Below are positions 13,947-23,813 of a DNA stretch of 64,000 nucleotides, piece by piece. The stretch comes from Nemopilema nomurai (taxonomy: Eukaryota; Cnidaria; Scyphozoa; Rhizostomeae; Rhizostomatidae). Location of the stretch: contig ML133427.1 in assembly GCA_003864495.1 (NCBI GenBank), positions 475,703-539,702 of the forward strand, written 5' to 3'. The position numbers and the translations under genes were made by a program. Position 1 is the first letter of the stretch, and every line of letters starts with the position of its first letter. A model generated the notes under the pieces. That model ran no database searches. It had not been told where the DNA came from and saw nothing but the letters and a program-made list of their open reading frames with translations.

Positions 13947-16900
13947 CTACTCGATAGGCTCTGGCTAAAACAGGAAGAAATATGCCTTAAATCCTGAGTA
14001 TTGAGAATATACACATTTATGCATACACGATAGCTGCGATTCTTACAAAAGGAAACCAACAAAATTGATAAGTAAACATAAGAGTTTGGTCCCAACTTGT
14101 TTTGGAGTAGTGAGATGGAAATATTGAACAAATAAAGGGTGAATAGATGAATTATGATGTATAGTATAATATATAATATACTAAGAATAATCTTTGTTGA
14201 TATACAAAGAACTCTTTCACTAGACTTTAAGAATAGTTATTTGCAGCCTTGTGGCTAAGTTTAATTTTAATGAAAAAAATCAATAAAATTTTGTGAAGTA
14301 CTTACATCGAAGTTTCCACGAGGTTTAAATCGAATTCGTGAAGGTAGCTTATCTGTTTGCCTAAGAAAGCATAACCAGCAGCTCCTGAAGCCAAAATGTT
14401 AGTAGAAATAAAATCTTTTCCTTCGTCAACGAAGGTCTTAAGCAATTCTGTTCTACAAAGCTTTTACATATCAGTTAGAGAAAAAGCGTTACAACTTCAT
14501 TGCTGAGAATTCGAGCAAAAAAGGACAATATGCTCCCGAAATGATTTGGCACATTTGACACCACTACGACTTCTAACTCTTTTAATGAAAAGGTATCTTG
14601 GAAGTTGAAACATATTCAAGGCTTTATTTTACTTGCCGAGGTTCAATCCTCCATTGCCTTGCTTTTTCAAAACTTGGTGAATTTAAGTTTTTATCTCTGC
14701 AAAGTTCTCAGAAAAGTTAAAAATCCTACTCGTTTCTGCGAAGTCGTTGATCTCCTAATTTTTTACACCCTTGCAAGAAAGTTACTCAGAATCAAGAAAC
14801 GTTTCCTTACCTATAGGATGCAACTATTAATGTCACAGCAAGCCACAGTACTACAAAAAGTAGGCCGGATAACTCCCTGGAAGAGAAGATAGCAATGAAA
14901 ATAGCTGCCTATTTGCTTAAAAAGCCTGCTGGAATTCAAAAGTACCCTACTCAAGATCAAAGAGCTATTTAAGCGAAGCATGGTTGGAAGTTTTTATTGG
15001 CAATGATTCCTCACCAGCCCTCCTCGATGCTTGTGATATCTGGCGATGCAGCTGAGATCTTGTCTCCATATGTTATCGAGAGGTAAATCATTCCGCCCAA
15101 GCAGCCGGAAAGATGAAGAGCGACAATTATCTTCCAGGCGATAAAATCTAGAAAGAATTAATACATAGTTACAACTCTTATTGCATTCAATATCCAGTCA
15201 ACAACAAATATATACATTCAGATTATCTGAAAGGCTAAAAATCCAAGGAAGCATTTACAATTCGATTTTGATGGGCTGGCATAAAGATTAGAACTCAAAA
15301 TTTGCAATAAATAAGACGTACACCTTTTGGCAAACACTTCCAAAAATTTCGTACACCTTTTGTTCAAATCTTCTTTTTTCGTGGAAATCTCGTACGCCAT
15401 TTGCAAGAGTCATATGCCCCATGAAATAAGACTGATAGAATAGAGAAAAGTAATAGAACAAAAGCATTTAAAAATAATCTTTTCTCGCGATTGATAGTGG
15501 CTCAAATAGCAGAGCGGAATAAGGAGGAGCCCTCGGTGCGAAACTCGACAGCTGAAGTGAACCCAGCGAAGGCAAACCTACAATAAAATCCTATATGCCA
15601 ATAAACCCTGGTTATATAGGTTAAATTAGAGGAGATTAGAAGCCCTGCACCCATCTTCTCCATTGATTTCCTTAGCAAGATACTAATTCGCGTAAATTAA
15701 AAATGGTAGCGCTTCAGCCAATCAAAAGATCACTCCGCTCTGTGGGTATAAATGCGTACCTTGAATGCGAATCCAAATCGCAACACTGAGCGACAGTAAG
15801 CAAGGGATGACGTAAACAGTCTGAAATGACAAACACAGTGAATTGAATGCATGATTGAATGGCCAACGGAACACGCATGAACATAGCAGTCTGCAAAGTA
15901 AATACAACCTAAATGCAGTGATTTTGCCTGGTGAATCAGCTGTTCCTGCAGGCTCCTGCCCTGCGTTGCTGTCCAAGGCCCTTACAATAATCGTTTAGCG
16001 CAAACAATGCCTCAATAGGATGTGCATATAGCATTGAGAGGCAGATAGGAAGCTATTTCAAATCGAATTCTGCGAACTGATTAAGAAGATTCCGACACAG
16101 AAAGGGGGTGTAGAAATTTTTAAAACTTAGGGGGTAGCAGGGGCTCTTTAAGTAGTCCCCTACTTCTTCAAGCTACTACTCTGTTTAGGCAAAACTGTAG
16201 ATTGGTGTAAAACTGCTACTGTCATGTTATTTGTTGAAGAGAGTAACTTCTTTTCTTCGAATAGAAAGGTCAAAATAAATGTCTCTAAGACAATGGGTGT
16301 GTATTTACGTGTATTTATCTGCTTTTCAATGCTTTGGCAATAGCCCAAGTGCATCAAACAATGCAATTAAAATACAAGTAGTATTTAACTTGATTTTCTT
16401 TGCTTATGTTAATCAGGCGTTCCATGATGTTTCGCAATGTTGTGCTTGCTGTTACATGAAGTATTTGCGTACATTCTCGATATAATTTTATTAACAGCCA
16501 ATCATAAAGTCAAATTTGAGTGTAGGAAAAAATATAACGAGTCCTTACCGTCCACGCATGGGTATCAGAGTCGTTCCACTGCGAAAGATAAAATATTGTC
16601 AGAAAGCTTATGCAAAATATGATGTGATTTAATAGGCAATTATCCTTAGCATACTTGATAGGCATCCATTTCTTTGGGGCAACAATCTCTATCAAATTAT
16701 TGTACTCCCTTTTGGAACCACTTGGAACTTGGAATTCTTCGAAAAAGAGCCCATGAAACACGGGATGGGAAGTATCTAGCAAAAGTCTCCTTCTTGGAGA
16801 AGAAAATCGTCCTTTCTTTTCAATACTTCCTCAACTGCAGTAGTCGCGAGGTCAATGTCATTTCTGAATACTTCAATGGCTTGACTGCAGACTGACAAAG

Positions 16901-17320
16901 TGCAAACAAATTTCGCCAAAACGCGTAACCAAATATGCACCACTCGTAATCATTAAAAAAATAACCGATAAGATTGCTATGAGTTCAGTAATTACAAAAA
17001 TTCAATTGAACTTCCTTCAGTTTATACTGTCATTCAAATAAGCTCGCTGTGTTTACAAACAACAAACAATGAAAAAGAAGTTTTTCACGTGCATGCTTCT
17101 GCCGTTCACGTGGTCACGCATCAAAGATGGCACATATCAAAGATGGCGCCCACTCATCGTAATTCTTTTCAAGCGGTGATATTGGCAAAGTTTTTACCTG
17201 TAGCACTGTAGCCGCTCCAAACAACATTGCCATTAGGCCATTAACAATTCTCCACACAACTTGCTTCCACGAGAGAAATCGACATCCACAGTCAAGATAC
17301 CACGGCTTAATTCTGTTCAT
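13947..17320 (-). CDS. TMEM220: TMEM220-like membrane protein (full, last segment altered)
   Basis: Seven exons in phase: 17320-17198, 16578-16549, 15820-15760, 15147-15015, 14876-14811, 14384-14306 and 13964-13947 (TAG), about 169 residues. Landmarks match the TMEM220 family: RIVNGLMAMLFGAATVLQ (segment 1), WNDSDTHAW, TVYVIPCLLSLSVAIW (segment 2), IIVALHLSGCLGGMIYL (segment 3), then IEEGWELSGLLFVVLWLAV (segment 4). After segment 4 the best frame gives a basic, hydrophilic tail ending NFDPEPIE instead of the final hydrophobic segment found in the family and in the paralogue at the left edge. Using an alternative 5' splice choice, the last exon can also be read open to a stop at 13853. The tail is therefore the uncertain part; the family call is firm. 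Function in the family is unknown. Confidence 0.8.
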
Positions 17321-19166
17321 GGAAAAAGAAAGCCATTATCGAAACACTTCAAAGTTATGTTAACGAGGCCCCAGGGGCGGCAAAATCAGTTGGTCGGCGA
17401 GGGGAAGCGAAGTATTTCCCCAGTCAGTGTAAAAAATCACGTTTCAGCCCCCTACTTACAAAAATAAATCACTGGTCTTGGCCCCTTAAGTTTCCGCGAG
17501 AAGTTTTAAACATCACCACCGAAGGAAAAAGATGGCATGTACGAGTCAAAAGATTTCGAAACTTCACAAAGATCCAAGAGAATCATTGATTAGTGTACTA
17601 CTGGAAGGTGCCTGTCAGTGGATTTCCGAAATAGCATGCGTTTGTCCCTAATCCAGTAGTTTTTGTCATACAAATGAAACGGTTAAAGCTTTCGTCTCTC
17701 CGCGTTTCATTCGCCAGAAAGAAACCATTTACCTCGTTGCTTCGCTTGCGACAAGATTTATTTGACTTATCCCAATCCCCAGTTCAACATCTGAGTGTCC
17801 TTTCACGACGTTTTTCTGCTCCATAATCGCACTGCCTTGATATAAACACCTCTGCTTTTATTATTACAATGCTGCGTACATTTAGGCCACGCTATTTCCC
17901 CTCAAGTCTACCATGCGAGACGGTTATAGAAGCAATTATACGACCTTTCTTTACTGGAAACAATACGAGAAATCAATCATGCTCTGTGTTTCTTCAGCCG
18001 CGATTATGTAATCATTGCCCACACTTGCTCGATTTCCATGGAGTCATCCAAAATCAGATCAATTTCGTGATCTGATCGCCTTGATAAGAAGAAGGCATGC
18101 TTCTAGAAGCATTTCGAAGCAAACACCACAAGGACAAGCAAATTCAACTCCAAATATGCCTCAACGTGGGGGAGGCGAACACGTTGTGAGCTAATACATT
18201 GGAAAAGTTGTTTGCTATTGGTACCACTTTGCTTTTCTCCTTCTCCTTGCGTGCTTTGGCGGGTTTCTGCGTGATTCTGTGTGCTTTTTCGTGCTTTCGT
18301 GCCCTTTTACACGGAATGCGCTACCTTAACAGTTTGATTCTACTCTCCAATACTAATGGCAAATTATGCATAACACTGACAGTCAAAAAGAAGGGCAACG
18401 GAATTCGAGTTTTATCTCAAGATGGGCTAGAACTTACTCAAAATCTTCATGCTTCTAATTCTTCTTTCCTGTTGCAAGCATTTTAGCAAGTGTTAAACAA
18501 CGCTGCAATATTTCCTTTCGAGTTTTCTTTGATACAATCAAAAAACTGGTTTAAAGTCACTGACCTGCTCTAGCCTTGTATACGGCGCTGAAATGCATAT
18601 GCATGGACAAAAAGTAGTTTTCCTCATTTTGCACTGCTTATTTTTACTTTTGCTGTTAAGACGGAATTCATATTTTTTGAAAATATTGGATGGACCAAAG
18701 CCCCAATTCTGACCCCCTATCTACAGTCAATTTACTGAAGGAAGCTAAAGTCCATTGGAATATCAAGTATATTTGTGACAAAGTATATTTGTGACATCTA
18801 GTGACAAAAATTTAATATACAGGCTTTCTACCACACTCTTCTCATAACACTCTCCTGAGCATAAATGTATCAGTTTGAAATTTCACAAAACATACACATA
18901 CACAAAACAGGTAAAGCTAGGATTTGCATGAATTTCAAAGAATCTTATCCTCCTGATATCAGGAATAGGGCTGGTAAGCGGTATTTGAAACTTGTCATGT
19001 AAATAACCAAACTGTAACTGAATATTAAATTGCATATCATTATGGGAAACCGAAAACTGCATCTGTAGGGGCAGGATGTCATAACTTCCCACATATTTTG
19101 TGACAAGAGCATGATAAAATGACAAAGCGGCGATGCGCACTTCAACAGGTCCCACTTGGTGGTTGT
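17321..19166. other. Intergenic, no supported gene
   Basis: This holds the upstream region of the TMEM220-like gene and about 1.8 kb without supported exons. A 95-codon plus-strand frame starting at 18199 begins with a hydrophobic stretch but has no splice or family support. A G-rich patch near 17360 (CAGGGGCGGCAAAATC) resembles a transposon end, but no partner end was found. The open frames at 18883-19155 on the minus strand may belong to the unidentified locus to the right. Confidence 0.4.
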
Positions 19167-19582
19167 TTAGCGACCGGGCCTAAGGGCAATCGACCTCTTT
19201 TCATATATTCCCCGTAAATCGGCTTGAGGACAGTTAAAGTCAAAATGAGGATGAAGCAAGTATTCACTACGAGAATTTACAAAGCCTCCATACCTTGAAA
19301 AGTCTATTGAAAAATCTCCTCCATTGTTTCTAAGCTCTGATGCTTTCCCCGGCAAAATTGTAAGATGTTCTTCCGACATTGCTAGCAGCATTCGTAGCTC
19401 CTCTTGTGAAATGACCAGCACAGAAACAGCTGTGACAAATTATCCTGATAAGAACAAGCTCTGAAGAGCCGCAAAGCTAACTAAAGAAGAATTCAATTCT
19501 AATTGGAAGCTGATGGTCTCATACTTTCAGTTAGTCCCTCCAGCCGAAGAAACGTCCTTCGCGCAAAAAATTCGGCATACAT
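19167..19582 (-). CDS. Unidentified short protein locus (hypothetical)
   Basis: A putative first exon 19582-19525 starts ATG (MYAEFFARRTFLRLEGLTE) and ends at a GT donor. It joins in phase to an acceptor at 19429, opening a frame that continues QEELRMLLAMSEEHL and stops at 19167. A GT donor (TCAAG|GTATGG) inside the second exon near 19282 could splice further downstream, where another open stretch runs from 19155 to 18883. The in-phase junction is the only support. I do not recognise the family; it could be a small gene, the 5' end of a gene with unseen exons, or a decayed copy. It precedes the TMEM220-like gene in the same orientation. Confidence 0.3.
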
Positions 19583-20662
19583 GTCAGTTGCTTACAGAAA
19601 TTCAAACAGGCACCTGCAGGAACACTATTTATTAAACAGATCCGTGCTTTTTGAATGAGCATTAATGATTGAGCGCCCACTCGATGCAACAATACAGCTG
19701 TTCAAAGCAAACTGACTTTGCGAAATACAGAACCACGTGCGTGGGCAGGTAGGACTGGAGTTGCGAACTCCGTTCTCGACGCAGTCGACGGAAATTTCGA
19801 CAGGGAAGATATTTGACTATGGCCTTTGAACAATTCAACCCATTGAGTCAACAGGCAGGCGGTGCGACCTCCGCCATTCTGCTTCTAAGATAAGAGAGAT
19901 GGCTACATAATGTGTCATTGCACTTGGCATGAATCGTTCATTGCATATCTTTTATCGTAGACGTTTATCACATATCTTTTTTCCGTAAATAAAAACAGCC
20001 TTTTAGAGCCATAATAAATTATACAACGCAATAAATATTAACAATAATAACACAGCGAACAAGAAAAATTAATCATTCCAATGGTATCGATGTTGATTGA
20101 AAAATCTCTGGCCTTAAAGGCTAATTTCAGATAAATAGTCAGGGGCAAGCTGCTCAATTGAGTCTGACGACATAATGTTGATGAAAGTTTGTTTATTCCT
20201 GACTCTAAGAAACCGTTTATTGATGTTTACGTGTCTCAAACTTTCACATGCTGGGCAGATTAATAAAATTGGAGTTCATCCTCAATTGCGTTTTTGTTAC
20301 ATTTTTGCAAATTCTCTTTTCTTGCTAATTTGTTTGGATAAAGTCTCCATTGTGTTGCTAAATGGTGATTGGAAATACAGAAACGTGAAATCATCTTCCT
20401 GTCGGAGATAATTTTCATTGCATATCTAGTATTAATGGAATTGATTTGTGTTTTCTTTTTCAATGGTTATCTTGTCAATAAACCTTGTGCGCTATTCGTG
20501 CTCAGGTAAACTCTTGCGCTTGGCTTTGATGAGCAGGCGTGTAATAGACATTGAACTTTGTTGCTTTTATATCACTCTCAATCGAGGAAGCCAAATGTCA
20601 CATTGGGCACGGTTCTCGCCATCTAGCCAATTAATTAACTAAGTCCCTAATGAGCGAGATGA
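19583..20662. other. Intergenic, nothing recognised
   Basis: About 1.1 kb left of the large hAT element. Short open frames on both strands (for example 20175-20411) have no splice or family support. Confidence 0.5.
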
Positions 20663-20670
20663 TCATCAAG

Positions 20671-22060
20671 CAGTGGCGTAGCGTGAATCTTTTCATAGGG
20701 CATTCACTTTCGCCAAAAAGGCGTGGTTGGGCATGGCATAGAAGAGAGCCTGGGAAGCTACAATCCTGGCCAAAAGATAGTGGACTGGCTGGCAAATTGC
20801 TGCCTTTTTAAAAGATACACTCCCCACCCCCCACAAGCAATGTTGAGATGCTTATTTCTACTCATTTCGGTAACTGATAGGCTTACAATAGCGAAATGTG
20901 TTACGTTTGTTGGGATTTCTTACGACGTTGATGCATGTGAACCAACTGGTGGGCTAGGCCAATCCGCCTTTGCCCCAAATAAGTAGCTTAGAAATCATCA
21001 ACAAACGCTAATAATATAAACGGAAGAAAGTTAAGCAAGACAGTTTGTGCCCCACAATACGCGCTGACAGACACATTAGAAAGATGCATACCAACACAAC
21101 AGGACACAGCATGGCATGTGACTGGCACCTGAGACATTAAAAAATATGTTTGATACCAAATCCAACCGCTACTAATTTCCAATGGTTGGTTAAGAAATGT
21201 GACGTTTCAAACGGGCATAGAGTCCTTTTACAAATACAAGGGTTTGGAAATTAGAGGTGGCAGAAGAAAATTTCAATCAACAAACATAAATTTTGTCACA
21301 TTAATGGCTAGAAATAGTTCAAAAACATTCTAAACATGATACTGATAGGACTGTGAAATATCTGACTGAAAGGGGAGGTTATTTTAGGCCGAATCACTTC
21401 TTCAGTGAAGCTGCCACATAAGAAGTTTACATCAGAGGTTGACTTGATAAAGCCATAATAGTGCCAATACCTTTATTATTGTTCGTAAAATATAAAAACC
21501 TGATCCAATAACTAGTCCAAGGTCTTGCAGCTTCCGTTATTTAGGTCGTTTGCATTGGCCATACTTCCTGTTTTCCTCAACGTGAAGCTATGTATCCCCA
21601 GAACGAGATTATTTTTCAGCCTGCTCTGAGGTTGGAAGCAGAAAATTTTCTGCATATTTCTTAATTGTTTCAGCCAACTTGGTGTTAATATATTCATGAA
21701 ATTCAGTGCACTGATTGGTTAGAATTGGGTGGAAGAGATTCACTGCTTATTTCGTGACGTAGTTGAGTTGAAAAACAAAGGGAGACAGTGGGAGAAACAG
21801 CCCAGCTTCTCCTCCTTCGCAGCGCATCCAAAGAAAAGTTCAATGTATCGGCCTTGGTGCATTGACATGCAAATCGAACAGAGAAACGGAACCTACAGCA
21901 GAAAACAACTATTTAAGTTGTTGAAATCAGTTTCATTTATGGGTTTTAATGTAGTTACTGGGTTTGAACTTTAATGAAAAAGATCATTTTGGAAAACATT
22001 TTGCCCTGAAATCTCAGGGTATGCAGTGCATACCTTGCATACCCTAACGCTACGCCACTG
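20671..22060. mobile_element. Non-autonomous hAT transposon, 1390 bp
   Basis: The left end begins CAGTGGCGTAGCGT, and the reverse complement of the right end begins with the same 14 bases. A perfect 8-bp direct repeat, TCATCAAG, flanks the element (20663-20670 and 22061-22068). CAGTGGCGTAGC-type ends with 8-bp duplications define hAT-superfamily elements. Internal open frames (such as 20723-20986 on plus) show no hAT transposase signature such as the C-terminal dimerisation region, so the element would need a transposase in trans. The perfect target duplication suggests a fairly recent insertion. Confidence 0.9.
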
Positions 22061-22155
22061 TCATCAAGTCTATTGAAAAATGATATACCGTGATAAATTT
22101 ACTAAAACCTGAAGTGTCTTTGCATATTCACCTGATTTGAGTGCCACCCCTACAC

Positions 22156-22342
22156 TCATCTGCATTGTCTTCTGTGTTTCTTGTAAAGCCTCGGTACCAG
22201 TCTCTTCCTCACGAATCCTAGGGCTTGTTCACACAAACTTATTGCTACCAACTTGGTGAGGAGACACTTGGAGCTAGATTTTTTTTTCACATTTGTGAAT
22301 AGACTGGGTGCCCTTTTTGTCCAAAACGTTTCACACAAAACA
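22156..22342 (-). CDS. Possible alternative last exon of the BAIAP3-type gene
   Basis: An acceptor at about 22343 (CATCCAG) opens a frame of 62 residues with a very basic end (KKHRRQCR) and a stop at 22156. It joins in phase to the candidate exon at 23277-23147, which in turn joins in phase to an internal donor of the main last exon of the BAIAP3-type gene (GACAGTTGG|GTAAAG). The chain gives a lineage-specific basic C-terminal tail of roughly 105 residues instead of the shorter ending at 23814. No similarity to known C-termini was recognised. It may be an alternative transcript end, a separate small gene, or chance. Confidence 0.25.
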
Positions 22343-22522
22343 CTGGATGGGTATTTGGCTCTAAACTTGAGGCTAAACTGGTAGCATGCGACAATTAGAT
22401 CTTCACAGATCTGGTTGTGTATCCTCTTGTCTGGATGGCCTTAGGCAAAGCTGACTGTGGGATATACCCAAAAGGTAAACGTCCTAGCAGATATCACGAG
22501 AAGAGGCATAATGTTCACCATG

Positions 22523-22940
22523 CATGGGCCACTCATTCATGGGCCACTCATTAATGGGCCACTCATTCATGGGCCACTCATTCATGGGCCACTCATTCAT
22601 GGGCCACTCATTCATGGGCCACTCATTCATGGGCCACTCATTCATGGGCCACTCATTCATGGGCCACTCATTCATGGGCCACTCTTTCATGGGCCACTCA
22701 TTCATGGGTCACTTATTCATGGGCCACTCATTCATGGGCCACTCATTCATGGGTCACTTATTCATGGGCCACTCATTCATGGGCCACTCATTCATGGGCC
22801 ACTCATTCATGGGCCACTCATTCATGGGCCACTCATTCATGGGCCACTCTTTCATGGGCCACTCATTCATGGGCCACTCATTCATGGGCCACTCATTCAT
22901 GGGCCACTCATTCATGGGCCACTCATTCATGGGCCACTCA
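22523..22940. repeat. 15-bp minisatellite, ~28 copies
   Basis: Tandem repeat of CATGGGCCACTCATT with few variants: a T-for-C change in GGGTCACTTATT, CTTTCATGG, and one TAATGGG. Because 15 is a multiple of 3, all three plus-strand frames and one minus-strand frame stay open through the array. This creates long artificial frames of GPLIH, MGHSF, WATHS or NEWPM units. It is intergenic, or intronic if the alternative 3' exons of the BAIAP3-type gene are real. I treat it as a minisatellite, not a coding repeat. Confidence 0.95.
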
Positions 22941-23146
22941 GTGAAGATGAACTCAATCATCATATTCTACACAATATCCAACCACTTTAAAGAAGCAATT
23001 TCATTCAAAATGCCGCTGTTTCAAAACTACTCAACTGGCTACACATTAACAATAATATTGCTAGGTTGATCTACTTAAATTCAGCAAGCGTCGAAATAAG
23101 AACTTGAAGACTGCGCAGAACAGCGTGGAAAAGCTTAGGAAGATAC

Positions 23147-23277
23147 CTGATAACAAGAGAAACGAATCCACGTTTCCTGGAGCGATATGCTTGGAGTAAT
23201 TGGGACCCTATGACAGGAGCAGACACTTCTTGGATCATACTCTTGATTTTCTTTGAGATTGTATTTGTCAATTGATG
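23147..23277 (-). CDS. Possible alternative penultimate exon of the BAIAP3-type gene
   Basis: A frame of 43 codons lies between an acceptor (CACCTAG|CATC) and a strong donor (ATCAG|GTATCT). It is rich in Lys, Arg and Ser (KKIKSMIQEVSAPVIGSQLL, then YRSRKRG). It is in phase with an internal donor of the exon ending at 23814 and with the candidate exon at 22342. Support is only splice-site and phase compatibility. Confidence 0.25.
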
Positions 23278-23813
23278 CTAGGTGTTAGCACACTATCTGT
23301 GTAAAACTACTTCTCTACCAATCTATTTTCATAGTGTCTCATAGACGGTCTTGTCACAAGGTGAACCCCCTTTCACCCCAGAGGGGGCAGGTCATTGGGT
23401 GTCTGCCTATCTACTAGAATTAGCCAAGGATTGCCCTAGCATTCAAATAGTCATTTGGGAAAAAGAAATGCAGTTCCACTGTACATACTTGATCTCACTA
23501 TTGTGTAAGATTTAATGAATAGAACCTGGTGTCTTAAAATGTTTGTCTTAAAAATAGAAAAGGAAACCTCCTCAGAAACTTGGAAACTAGAAATTAAATT
23601 CCATTGAAGTCACAATTAATGCTAAAACGAAGCAAAGACATTTCTATATCATAAATCCATGACAAAATATAGCTCATGTCAGATTCCTAGAAATATTATT
23701 TCCTTGCGCTGCAGGAATCTGAGCCTTCATTCTTAACTTCAAATCTATAAACAATGTTGTGCATGAACGCCTTGTGTATAGTACGTAGTTCATGTCTTTG
23801 CGTTGAAAAAAAA

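Noticed and set aside
16085..17480. Suspected transposon from G-rich patches near 16.1 kb and 17.36 kb
   Set aside because: No matching inverted end or target duplication was found for either patch.
22457..23069. Two long plus-strand frames of GPLIH and MGHSF repeats as genes
   Set aside because: They are the direct consequence of a 15-bp tandem repeat whose length is a multiple of three; several frames are open equally and no splice or start context supports coding.
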